Positions 33,482 through 43,507 of a stretch of DNA of 64,000 nt are shown piece after piece. Source of the stretch: Bifidobacterium platyrrhinorum (GTDB taxonomy: Bacteria; Actinomycetota; Actinomycetes; Actinomycetales; Bifidobacteriaceae); the NCBI RefSeq assembly GCF_010667645.1, contig NZ_WHZV01000001.1:451254-515253 (forward strand), written 5' to 3'. Under the pieces are notes generated by a model that was given only the letters and a program-made list of their open reading frames with translations, had not been told where the DNA came from and did not search any database. Position numbers and translations under genes: made by a program. Position 1 is the stretch's first letter. Each line of letters begins with the position of its first letter.

Positions 33482-33663
33482 ACGCGCCATCGTATAGGCC
33501 GGCCGGGAACGCGAACCCATGCCCGCGACGCATGACAGGATATCGAACGACGCTATTGGCCATTGCGGCGCGGCCGCGGTGTAATACGGGATGGAGGCCG
33601 CGGGCCTTTCGCATTCGATACCCGCGGAGCGCAGGCATAGTCCTTAGAGGGAAAGGAACCATC

Positions 33664-34143
33664 ATGGGCAAGCGCATACTCGTCACCTATTTCTCCGCCA
33701 CCGGCACCACGCGAGGCGTGGCCGAACGACTCGCGCATGCCATCGGCGCGGACCTGAAGGAGATCGTGCCGGCCCAACCGTACACGGCCGCCGACATCGA
33801 CTGGCGTGACGCCGCCAGCCGTTCCAGCGTGGAGCACACGCACCGTGACATGCGCCCGGCGCTCGCCGGACCGATCGACGTGAAGCCCTACGACGTGGTG
33901 TTCGTCGGATACCCGTTGTGGTGGGAGACCGCGCCGCGCGTGGTGCGCACGTTCCTCGAAAGCGAGGACTGGGCCGGCAGGACCATCGCGACGTTCGCCA
34001 CGTCCGGTTCCAGCACGCGCGGCGCCGACGGCGCGCAATTGCATGATTCCGCGCCCGCCGCCCGTTGGGTCGCGGGACGCCGCGTCGCCGCCTCCGAAAG
34101 CGAGGCCAAGCTCGCCAAGTGGGTCGACGGTCTGGGCCTGTGA
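33664..34143 (+). CDS. Flavodoxin
   Basis: The 159-residue flavodoxin-like protein has the FMN phosphate loop in VTYFSATGTTRGVAERLA, a flavin-stacking region YPLWWETAPRVVRTFLE and the motif TFATSGSSTRGADGAQL. It is the longer-chain FMN-binding class seen in many gut bacteria as an electron carrier or small reductase. GAGGGAAAGGAACC lies before ATG 33664. It converges with the decayed hipA gene 6 bases away. Confidence 0.85.
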   Translation: MGKRILVTYFSATGTTRGVAERLAHAIGADLKEIVPAQPYTAADIDWRDAASRSSVEHTHRDMRPALAGPIDVKPYDVVFVGYPLWWETAPRVVRTFLESEDWAGRTIATFATSGSSTRGADGAQLHDSAPAARWVAGRRVAASESEAKLAKWVDGLGL

Positions 34144-34149
34144 ATTTGA

Positions 34150-34596
34150 TCAGTCGCGCACGGTGAAGCCGGCACCGGCGATGCGCTCCCGCATGTCCTT
34201 GGCGATGGACAGGCAACGGGCGCGCGGGATGCCGGCCTTGACGCCGATGCCGGCCAGGTCGGCGAGCGTGATGCCCCGCCCCTTGCCGTTGACCGCCGTG
34301 GTGTGCTCGCCGTTGATGCCGGGGTTCTCGGTCAGATCGTAGGCAGGGGAGAGCCGCCAGGCGGCGTGCTCCCGGTCGTACAGGTAGGAGAAGTTCTTCG
34401 TGTGGTCGTCATGGTTGCCGACGAACACACCTTCCCGCAGCGGCAGGCTCAACGGGCTGATGGAGGATCCATGCGCCAGCCACGTCCGATCGTAGGCGAA
34501 CGCCAGGGTACGGTTCGGGGACAAGGTGAGCACACCGACCGATTCCCCGACATATGCGACTCGAATCCGGTCAAGATCCGGCAATGGGTTGGTCAT
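34150..34596 (-). pseudogene. hipA: hipA remnant with a large internal deletion
   Basis: The 148-codon frame joins the first part of a HipA kinase (VAYVGESVGVLTLSPNRTLA, then SPLSLPLREGVF) directly to the last part (VGNHDDHTKNFSYLYD, then WRLSPAYDLTENPG). HipA proteins have about 400-440 residues, so some 250-300 residues, including most of the ATP-binding and activation segments, are gone in frame after residue 54 or so. The kinase toxin, which phosphorylates aminoacyl-tRNA synthetases, must be inactive. A truncated hipB-like frame overlaps its 5' end. Confidence 0.75.
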
Positions 34597-34735
34597 GCGC
34601 GGCCTCCGTCCCGTCGTGCGGCTGCGGCGACATCGTCGATGTCGCATAGTACGGCTGTGCGAACAACGCGTCGAAATCCCGTTCGCAATCCAGTGCGAAG
34701 GCGATGTTCACCAGCGAGCCGAACCTGCACATGTG
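34571..34735 (-). pseudogene. hipB: hipB-like antitoxin remnant
   Basis: The frame encodes RFGSLVNIAFALDCERDFDA and a short tail to the stop at 34571, resembling the end of a HipB/XRE antitoxin (a final helix, then an acidic stretch). The helix-turn-helix part is missing; upstream of about 34735 the frame makes no recognisable protein. Its 3' end overlaps the start of the hipA remnant by 26 bases, as in intact hipBA operons. Confidence 0.5.
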
Positions 34736-34776
34736 TCTGTGCCGGTCAACCGAGTCGCAGGCCGCTCTGCTGCCCG

Positions 34777-36529
<1,753 letters not shown>

Positions 36530-36637
36530 GATCACGGTCCTTTCCACAAGTCGGTCCCATTGAACCGCAGCTGGAAAGAACCGGCCAATAGTGTCGTTCG
36601 ATGCACCCCCATGCCCGCCGGCTATACGGGACGCACC

Positions 36638-37519
36638 TCACGCGATGAACCGCAGATACGTGCGATCATCGAACGATCCCAACCCCGCCGTGAACCCCTT
36701 CGTGCTCCGATACTCGCGCACAAGCCCCGGATCCTCGTGGCGAAGACGCTCCAACTCCGCTTCCGACCCGGCCAACGTGGAACGCAGCAACGGATAGCCA
36801 TCCGACGCAAGCACCACCTCGGCCCCCGGCTCCACCGGCACGACGTGAATCGGATACTCCGGATCGGTGAACCCGTCGAACACGAAATACCCATACTCCC
36901 CACGCCGATTCGCGAACTCCGTCTGCAACCGCAGGAACGGCATGATCAGGTCACGCGCCGGATCGACGGAACCACCCGACTCCGCGGCCGACTGCCCGGC
37001 GGCGCATCGCGTCTCCGCATCCGCGCGCAACGCCAACGCCCGTGCGGCGAACGAACGCAGCTTCCCAAGCAACTCATCCACACGTTTCAACGTCGGCACC
37101 TGCACCCCATCCACCATGACCTGACAATCGCCGAACAGCCACACCTCGCCACGGCGAACGCTATAGACCACAGCGTTCGCCTGAAGACGCTCCCACGGCT
37201 CCACCTCGAACACGCGCGAAGACGCATCGCCTGAGGTCACATCGCCATGTACGGCCGCGAACCGCGCATACTCATTACGCAGCCGGCCATCAAGCGTCCG
37301 TTGCGCCTCACGCATCGAAGCGCCACCGGGCAAACCCGCGATAGCGCTCGCCAGCAGGTCCTTCGCCACCACGCCGCCGCTGGGCTTCCACGGATGCCGC
37401 AGGCTCTTGCCGGTCACCCCGTCCACCACGGCGGCGAAATCCTCCGTGACGACGAGACCGTCCTCGTTCAACGACTGGTCGGCGTGCTTGCCCCGGCAGA
37501 ACCGTTCGATGATGCGCAT
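36638..37519 (-). CDS. PP2C-like phosphatase-fold protein
   Basis: The 293-residue protein has PP2C landmarks: an early acidic motif in NEDGLVVTEDFAAVVDGVTG, VWLFGDCQVMV in the core, the metal motif VVLASDGYPLL and the terminal SFDDRTYLRF. It is a divergent member; ser/thr phosphatase activity is plausible, but several canonical positions are hard to place. The start at 37519 has a TATGGT box 6 bases upstream. It is divergent from the cupin gene across a 166-base gap containing a long hairpin. No partner kinase is visible. Confidence 0.65.
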   Translation of the reverse strand: MRIIERFCRGKHADQSLNEDGLVVTEDFAAVVDGVTGKSLRHPWKPSGGVVAKDLLASAIAGLPGGASMREAQRTLDGRLRNEYARFAAVHGDVTSGDASSRVFEVEPWERLQANAVVYSVRRGEVWLFGDCQVMVDGVQVPTLKRVDELLGKLRSFAARALALRADAETRCAAGQSAAESGGSVDPARDLIMPFLRLQTEFANRRGEYGYFVFDGFTDPEYPIHVVPVEPGAEVVLASDGYPLLRSTLAGSEAELERLRHEDPGLVREYRSTKGFTAGLGSFDDRTYLRFIA

Positions 37520-37562
37520 GCCTCCACCATACGCGTGCCGGATATCCCGCTGTGGTCGTCGA

Positions 37563-37597
37563 ATGCGCGGCCATGCCTTATACGCATGGCCGCGCAT
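37563..37597. promoter_or_regulatory. Perfect 14-bp inverted repeat between divergent genes
   Basis: ATGCGCGGCCATGC (37563-37576) and its exact reverse complement (37584-37597) enclose CTTATAC. It lies between the divergent PP2C-like and cupin genes and may be an operator or an RNA hairpin. Confidence 0.45.
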
Positions 37598-37685
37598 GGG
37601 GTCATGCTATTGGCGGAAACGCGGCAGCGGGCGTGTAATGGACCTCGATAACGGCAAGAACGAAAACAGGGAAGGACGAAACATC

Positions 37686-38084
37686 ATGGAGAACCCGAGC
37701 GCATTCCCGATGGGGCAGCCGAACGACGCGTACGCGCAGTACTTCGAAGGCCAGAGCTGGCTTGCGCCGCTCGCCGGCGACGAACAGGTCAACGTCGCGA
37801 ACGTGACTTTCGAGCCGGGCTGCACGAACCACTGGCACATCCACCACGGCGTATGCCAGATTTTGCTGGCCGTGGGAGGCCGTGGCTACTACCAGATCGA
37901 AGGCCGGGAGCCGGTGGAGCTCAAGCCCGGCGACGTGGCGTACATCCCGCCGGAGACCAAGCACTGGCACGGCGCCTCCCCGAACGAGGCGTTCGCGCAC
38001 GTCGCCATCATGCCCAAGAAGGAGGGCGCGAGCAACGAATGGCTCGAACCGGTCGACGAGGAGACGTACCGCAACCTCGCCTGA
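37686..38084 (+). CDS. Cupin-domain protein
   Basis: The 132-residue single-domain cupin has metal-binding motif 1 in CTNHWHIHHGVCQILLAVGG (three histidines) and motif 2 in PGDVAYIPPETKHWHGA. It resembles the cupins paired with carboxymuconolactone decarboxylases, aldo/keto reductases and flavodoxins in many gut bacteria, often near redox genes as here. The reaction is unknown. GGGAAGGACG lies before ATG 37686. The frameshifted lysR converges on it 25 bases away. Confidence 0.88.
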   Translation: MENPSAFPMGQPNDAYAQYFEGQSWLAPLAGDEQVNVANVTFEPGCTNHWHIHHGVCQILLAVGGRGYYQIEGREPVELKPGDVAYIPPETKHWHGASPNEAFAHVAIMPKKEGASNEWLEPVDEETYRNLA

Positions 38085-38109
38085 GCCTGCATCCCGCCGT
38101 CATGCGCGG

Positions 38110-38969
38110 TCATGCGCGCAGGAACCGGGCGAACGCGCCGGCCGCGGGGGAGGAGACGCCCTGCTTCTTCCACACGAGCACGGAGCTGCTTTCGAACGTG
38201 GGCGTGAGCGGCACCGCGCGCACTCCCGGATACGAGACGCCGTAGTCGAGACACAGGTAAAGACCCAATCCGTTCGCCGCCATCGCCGCGCCGTTCGCCG
38301 GCAGATTGCACGTGCCGGCGATGACGGCCTGCGGGGCGAGCGAACCGAACCAGTGCATCACCACGCGCCGCACCGGTTCGCGCGACGGCAGCAGCAGCGG
38401 CTCGCCGACGAGGTCGGCCGGCGTCAACGATTCACGGGTCTGCAATGGATGCCCGTCGGGCACCATCGCCGCCCAATGGTCGCTGATGCCTGTATGCAGG
38501 TATTCGTAGCGTTCGGTGTCCACCGGATCGGCGAGCAGGCCGAAATCCATGAGTCCCTGTTCGAGCTGATCCTGGATCACGTCGGCCGTCGTGCTGACCA
38601 CATGGAACCGCACCGCCGGATGGGCCTCACGGAATTCGGCCATGCGCCGCGCCAGATACGACATGCCCCCACCTCGCCGCAGCCGGCGGTGATGTCGCCG
38701 GAGAGCTCCCCGGCGGAACGCTTCAGATCGACCTCGGTCTTGTTCGCCAGCGAGACGATGGTCTGCGCGCGGTCGCGCAGCAATCGTCCCTCCTCGGTGA
38801 GCGTGATCGCATGCGGCCCACGCTCGAACAGCGTGACGCCGAGCTCCTCCTCCAACTGCTTCAGTTGCCGGGACAGGGTCGGCTGGGAGATGCGCAGCAA
38901 TTGCGCCGCCCACGTGATGTTGCCTTCCTCAGCCACCGCGAGGAAGTATTTCAGCACGCGCAGTTCCAT
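38110..38969 (-). pseudogene. LysR-family regulator, frameshifted
   Basis: The gene starts at 38969 with an intact winged helix (LKYFLAVAEEGNITWAAQLL, then QPTLSRQLKQLEEELGVTLF) and runs to GDITAGCGEVG. The rest of the effector domain (MSYLARRMAEFREAHPAVRF and onward) is in another frame, to the stop at 38110. The break is at a run of five G (minus strand, 38666-38670); one added G would restore one frame. So it is a one-base deletion in a homopolymer, or a sequence error. The upstream EmrB-type MFS gene was probably its target. Confidence 0.85.
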
Positions 38970-39105
38970 GGTTCCGCCCTCCGTCATTGGGATTCGTTCC
39001 GGGATGCGTTCGCGAGTTCCGGGATTCGTCCAGGACACCACCATTGTAGAGGTGTGGCGGGTGGCGGTGACCGGTCGTCGCCGCGGTGCCACGGGCGGCT
39101 GCAGC

Positions 39106-40506
39106 TCAGCGCCGGTCGCGTACGAACAGCGACAGCACGAACGCCGCGCACGCCACGACGGTCGCCGTGACGAACACTGCGTCCACGCCGTGGGCGAGAC
39201 CGGCCGCCGTGGAGCCCGCGACGGCTGCGGGGCGCGTGTTCGTGGTCATGATGGTGAAGTTGACGGCGATGCCGATCGCCGCGCACGTCTGGCGCAGCGT
39301 GTTGTTCATAGCCGTGCCGTGCGGCAGCATCGGGCCGGTCAGCTGGTTGAGCGCGGTGGTGGTCAACGGCATCAGACAGAACGCGACGCCCGCCATCATC
39401 AGCGTGAAGAACACGGCCGGCCACCATGCGGGCGTGTCCGCGCCCATGCGGGAGAGCGCGAACGTGGCGACGGCGACCACGGCGATCGCGGGCGGCGCGA
39501 TGCGGTGGATGCCCACACGGTCGAACAGGCGGCCCGCCACCGGGTTGAACACGCCTTCGGCCACGCCGCCGCCCATGAGCAGCAGTCCGGACTGGAGTGC
39601 GGTCATCCCCAGCGAATCCTGGATGAACATGGGCAGGATGTTCATCGTCGAGATGAACGTGACGAACACGAGCACGATGACGAGCATCGACAGGGCGAAC
39701 ATCGGCTTGGCGAACACGCGGAAGTCGAGCATTGGCCGCGCGAGATGCAGCTGACGGTGGATGAACGCGCACAGGGCGAGAGCGCCCACGACGAGCGGGC
39801 CGAGCGTCCGCGACGACGTCCAGCCCTCCTGGCCGGCGAGGCTGAAACCGAGCAGCAGACCGCCGAAGCCGAGCGTCGACAGCGCGATCGAGAGCACGTC
39901 GATGGTCGGGTCGGTGCGCGTGGTCACGTTGCGCACGGTCGGGATGGCGGCGGCGAGCACGACGACGGCGATGGCGATCAGCGGCACGAACAGGAATCGC
40001 CACGGCAGGAAGTCGATGATGAGACCGGACAGGGTGGGCCCCAAGGCCGGTGCGAACGCGATGACCAGGCCGAACCAGCCCATCGCCGCGCCGCGTCTGT
40101 CCGGCGGGAACGTGATGAACAGCACGGTCTGCAGGAGCGGCATGAGGATGCCCGCGCCCGTCGCCTGCAGCACGCGGCCGGCGAGCAGCACCCAGAACCC
40201 GGGCGCGAACGTGCATACGAGCGTGCCGAACAGGAACATGCCGATCGCATAGAAGAACAGCTGACGCGTCGTGAACTTCTGGATGAGGAACGCGGTGACC
40301 GGGATCATGATGCCGTTGGTGAGCATGAACCCGGTGCTCAGCCATTGCGCCGTGTTGCTCGTCACGCCGAATTCGCGCATGAGATGCGGCAGGGCGGAGG
40401 TCATCAGCGTCTGGTTGAGGATGGCGGTGAAGCTGCCGACCATCATCACGATGATCGGGATGACGGAACGCTTCGACGGCGTGCGTCCGGGCATGACGGA
40501 ATCCAT
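39106..40506 (-). CDS. MFS multidrug transporter, DHA2 (EmrB/QacA-like)
   Basis: The 466-residue protein has about 14 predicted membrane segments. Segment 1 carries FTAILNQTLMTSALPHL, motif C-like GWFGLVIAFAPALGPTLSG and the QAT motif GRVLQATGAGILMP. It is a drug:H+ antiporter. The start at 40506 (MDSVMPGR) has GAGGTG upstream. The broken lysR lies 136 bases downstream on the same strand, so transporter and regulator may have been one unit. Confidence 0.9.
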   Translation of the reverse strand: MDSVMPGRTPSKRSVIPIIVMMVGSFTAILNQTLMTSALPHLMREFGVTSNTAQWLSTGFMLTNGIMIPVTAFLIQKFTTRQLFFYAIGMFLFGTLVCTFAPGFWVLLAGRVLQATGAGILMPLLQTVLFITFPPDRRGAAMGWFGLVIAFAPALGPTLSGLIIDFLPWRFLFVPLIAIAVVVLAAAIPTVRNVTTRTDPTIDVLSIALSTLGFGGLLLGFSLAGQEGWTSSRTLGPLVVGALALCAFIHRQLHLARPMLDFRVFAKPMFALSMLVIVLVFVTFISTMNILPMFIQDSLGMTALQSGLLLMGGGVAEGVFNPVAGRLFDRVGIHRIAPPAIAVVAVATFALSRMGADTPAWWPAVFFTLMMAGVAFCLMPLTTTALNQLTGPMLPHGTAMNNTLRQTCAAIGIAVNFTIMTTNTRPAAVAGSTAAGLAHGVDAVFVTATVVACAAFVLSLFVRDRR

Positions 40507-40699
40507 GGGCACCTCGAATCTGTCGGAAAACGGATCCGGCTGATTTCGGTCGTCGCCGCGCGTGGGAAACGTGGATGCGCGACGCCGTAGCCCCTGCCGG
40601 CGTGACAGCCCAAGTGTACCGTCGCGCGCGACATGCACGCCCGTCTATGAGGGGGCGGCGGTGGCGTGGCCCGCATGGAATCATGGGGCATGTCTTTAT

Positions 40700-40713
40700 G
40701 GAAACCGTTTACC
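40700..40713. promoter_or_regulatory. LacI-type operator-like sequence
   Basis: GGAAACCGTTTACC contains the AAnCGnTT-like core of LacI-family operators. It lies 47 bases before the epimerase-like gene, beside a possible promoter (ACACTATCC). No lacI gene is in the window. Confidence 0.4.
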
Positions 40714-40760
40714 GCATGCGGGTACACTATCCTTGGAACAGTCACAAGGAGGTACGAATC

Positions 40761-41855
40761 ATGCTGGTCCAGAACGACAACCCGACCCGCGCCGCAATGC
40801 TCGCCCGTGTGGGTTCTTTGCAGCAGGCGGCGTATGTGCGTCCGATCGAGTATCAGGAGGGGCGTGCGCATGGGTTGCGTGGCGTCGAGGTGAAGAACGG
40901 TCCGTTGCGGTTCATGTCGATGGCGGATCGTGCGTTGGATGTCGCGCAGTTCGAGTATCGGGGCGAGAACCTGACGTTCCTGTCCAAGCCGGGGTTGAAC
41001 GGGCGCAACCAGTTCGACACGAACGGTCTGGAGGCGCAGCGTTCGATCATGGGCGGTTTGTTCTTCACGTGCGGGTTCGAGAACATCTGCGCGCCGTACG
41101 TGACCCCGGAGGGCTCCAAGTATCCGGCGGGCGATTATCCGATGCACGGGCGCATCCGCACCACGCCGGCCGAGCACGTGTCCTCGGACGCGTATTGGGA
41201 CGGGGGCGGCCGGTATGTGCTCGAGGTGTCGGGCGAGATGCGCGAGGCGGAGCTGTTCGGCGAGAACCTGGTGCTGCGCCGCCGTATTTCGTCGGTGTAC
41301 GGCACGTCCACGGTCACCGTCGAGGACGAGGTGACCAACGAGTCGTTCCGGAGCGAGCCCCTCATGTGGATGTACCACTGCAATTTCGGCTGGCCGCTGC
41401 TGGACGAGGGCGCCGAGGTGGTGATCCCGAGCCGGAAGGCCACGCCGCGCGACGAGACCACCGCCGCGGACGAGACTCCATGGAATGAGATCGGCGCTCC
41501 GGTGGACAACAGGCCGGAGAGCGTGTACCTGCACGATCTGGCCGCCGACGGGGAGGGTCGTAGTTTCGCCGCCGTGGTCAACCGCAAACTGGGGTTGGGT
41601 GTCGTGATCGAATTCGACGCGGCCGATTTCCCGTATTTCATGGAGTGGAAGTCGATGGGGTCCGGCGATTACGTGGTCGGGTTGGAGCCGTCGAACTCGA
41701 GCGTGTACGGGCGTGGCTGGCATGAGGAGCGCGGCGACCTGCACATGATCGCCCCGCAGGCCACGGAACGCAAGACCGTCACGTTCACCGTCATCGAAGG
41801 CGAGAAGGCCATCGACGAACTCGCCGCCCGACGCGACAGCCTCCTCGACAACTGA
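40761..41855 (+). CDS. Aldose 1-epimerase-like protein (DUF4432 type)
   Basis: The 364-residue protein resembles the DUF4432 branch of galactose-mutarotase-fold proteins: LRGVEVKNGPLRFMSMADRA, YPMHGRIRTTPAEHV, WMYHCNFGWPLLDEGAEVV and MEWKSMGSGDYVVGLEPSNS. Such proteins equilibrate sugar anomers or modify carbohydrate intermediates in the cytoplasm. AAGGAGGT precedes ATG 40761. Codon choice differs from its neighbours (more third-position G and T, less C, in the first 700 bases), hinting at a different history. The LacI-like site suggests carbohydrate control. Confidence 0.82.
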   Translation: MLVQNDNPTRAAMLARVGSLQQAAYVRPIEYQEGRAHGLRGVEVKNGPLRFMSMADRALDVAQFEYRGENLTFLSKPGLNGRNQFDTNGLEAQRSIMGGLFFTCGFENICAPYVTPEGSKYPAGDYPMHGRIRTTPAEHVSSDAYWDGGGRYVLEVSGEMREAELFGENLVLRRRISSVYGTSTVTVEDEVTNESFRSEPLMWMYHCNFGWPLLDEGAEVVIPSRKATPRDETTAADETPWNEIGAPVDNRPESVYLHDLAADGEGRSFAAVVNRKLGLGVVIEFDAADFPYFMEWKSMGSGDYVVGLEPSNSSVYGRGWHEERGDLHMIAPQATERKTVTFTVIEGEKAIDELAARRDSLLDN

Positions 41856-41873
41856 ACACCGGCCGGAGGCGGT

Positions 41874-41919
41874 GGGCGCCCTGCCGGGCGCCGTCGGTCC
41901 ACGTCGCCCGGCGGCGCCC
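41874..41919. terminator. GC-rich bidirectional hairpin
   Basis: GGGCGCC and GCCGGGCG (41874-41890) pair with CGCCCGGC and GGCGCCC (41905-41919), with a 14-base loop. It lies between convergent genes. Confidence 0.65.
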
Positions 41920-41933
41920 TCCCGTCCCGCGCC

Positions 41934-42584
41934 CTATGGCCTCTCGTCGGTGGGCGCCGCCGTATCGGTCCGTCGGTGCGGCGTGACCGGGGAATCGTCA
42001 CCCTTCAGCGAATTGATGAGCTGGGCGATGGTGTCCGGCAAAGCGGAGTTCGCGAGCCATTCGACGCTTTCCGGCGTGAACAGAGTCCGCGCCTTGCCGA
42101 GCACGCCGAGGATGCCGCTCGTCGCGAACTCCAGCACGATCCGCTGCCCGGAGCTGAGCTGAGACTCGTCGAGTCCCAGCACGGACAGCCATACGCCGCC
42201 GACGTACGTCTTGAGCTGCGCGGCCAGTCCCGTGGAGCCGTGCGGTCCGGCGATGAGCGACAGATGACGGATGCTCGCGAGATGCTCGGGTGAGCCGACG
42301 AACTCCAACGCGTAGTCGCGCAGCATGCCGATATCGCCGTCCTGTCGGATGATGTGCGCGATGAACCCCGTCACGCCCGGCTCGCCGTAGATGGCCGCGA
42401 TCGCGTCGTCGGCGAGCTCGGGGATGTTGGCGTAATGGTAGTAGAACGCGCTGCGGTTCAATCCGCTTTCGCGCGTGATGTCGCTGATGGTGATCTGCGC
42501 GTACGGCTTCTTCTCCAGCAACGTCCAGAACGCCTCCTGCATCCTCTCCGGCGCCGATCGTTCGGTGGCCTTCGGTCGTGCCAT
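41934..42584 (-). CDS. TetR-family transcriptional regulator
   Basis: The 216-residue regulator has an N-terminal helix-turn-helix (MQEAFWTLLEKKPYAQITIS, DITRESGLNRSAFYYHYANI) and an all-helical effector half. CGAAGGAGG precedes the ATG at 42584. It is divergent from the ABC ATPase gene. The 212-base gap contains an AACCC...GGGTT repeat and GTTAACCCG/TTTAACCC segments, possible operators. The exporter is its likely target, as is usual for TetR and MacB-type pairs. Confidence 0.88.
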   Translation of the reverse strand: MARPKATERSAPERMQEAFWTLLEKKPYAQITISDITRESGLNRSAFYYHYANIPELADDAIAAIYGEPGVTGFIAHIIRQDGDIGMLRDYALEFVGSPEHLASIRHLSLIAGPHGSTGLAAQLKTYVGGVWLSVLGLDESQLSSGQRIVLEFATSGILGVLGKARTLFTPESVEWLANSALPDTIAQLINSLKGDDSPVTPHRRTDTAAPTDERP

Positions 42585-42796
42585 ATGCCCTCCTTCGCCG
42601 TCATGCATCGACCCGTGCGGCATCCGCACCCGCATGCCCGTTCCAGTATTCCCGGGAGGACGTCGCCGCCGCAACCCGTTAACCCGACACGTTATCGGAA
42701 TATGGGGATTTAACCCTACGGCGTGATGGGTTACGCTCTCAGGTGCCCGGTGAAGAATGGAAGACAGCACCGGTGCCGACCAGAGAGGTAAAAACG

Positions 42797-43498
42797 ATGA
42801 GCTTCCTTGAATTCCATGACGTGGTCCGTCAGTATGGCAACGGTGAATCCGCCGTGCTGGCTCTCGACCATGCGACCTTCGACATCGAACAGGGCGAACT
42901 GGCCGTGATCCTCGGCGCGTCCGGCGCCGGCAAATCCACGGCGTTGAACATCCTCGGCGGCATGGACCGCGCCACGTCCGGCAGCGTCAGGCTGGGTGAT
43001 CGCGACGTCACGAAGGCGTCCGACGCAGAACTGACCGACTACCGCCGCTTCGACGTGGGCTTCGTGTTCCAGTTCTACAACCTCGTGCCCAACCTCACGG
43101 CCCTCGAGAACGTGGAGCTCGCCTCGCAGATCTGCCCCGACGCGCTCGACGCCCGTGAAACCCTGGAGAAGGTGGGGTTGGGGGAGCGTCTCAACAACTT
43201 CCCCGCGCAGCTTTCCGGCGGCGAGCAGCAGCGCGTGTCCATCGCGCGCGCCCTCGCCAAGAACCCGAAGCTGCTGCTGTGCGACGAGCCGACAGGCGCG
43301 CTCGACTACAACACCGGCAAGGAGGTGCTCCAGCTGTTGCAGGACTCCTGCCGCCAGCGCGGCATCACCGTCGCACTCGTCACCCACAACTCCGCGCTCG
43401 CGCCGATGGGCGACCGTCTGATCCGCTTCCGTTCCGGCAAGGTCACCGAGATCGCCGTGAACGAGCATCCGACGCCCATCGCCGACATCGAATGGTAG
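42797..43498 (+). CDS. ABC transporter ATP-binding protein (MacB/LolD-type)
   Basis: The 233-residue ATPase has Walker [10 protein letters not shown] near residue 38, a Q-loop in [20 protein letters not shown], signature LSGGEQQR and Walker [17 protein letters not shown]. It pairs with the FtsX-type permease that starts immediately after its stop. Such modules export peptides or drugs, or act mechanically on envelope proteins, rather than importing. AGAGAGGTAAA lies before ATG 42797. Confidence 0.92.
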   Translation: MSFLEFHDVVRQYGNGESAVLALDHATFDIEQGELAVILGASGAGKSTALNILGGMDRATSGSVRLGDRDVTKASDAELTDYRRFDVGFVFQFYNLVPNLTALENVELASQICPDALDARETLEKVGLGERLNNFPAQLSGGEQQRVSIARALAKNPKLLLCDEPTGALDYNTGKEVLQLLQDSCRQRGITVALVTHNSALAPMGDRLIRFRSGKVTEIAVNEHPTPIADIEW

Positions 43499-43507
43499 GT
43501 GGTGCAG

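Noticed and set aside
37882..40590. A 902-codon open frame on the plus strand
   Set aside because: It is antisense to the lysR and EmrB-type MFS genes, has Arg/His/Gly-rich low-complexity sequence, and is an artefact of high GC.
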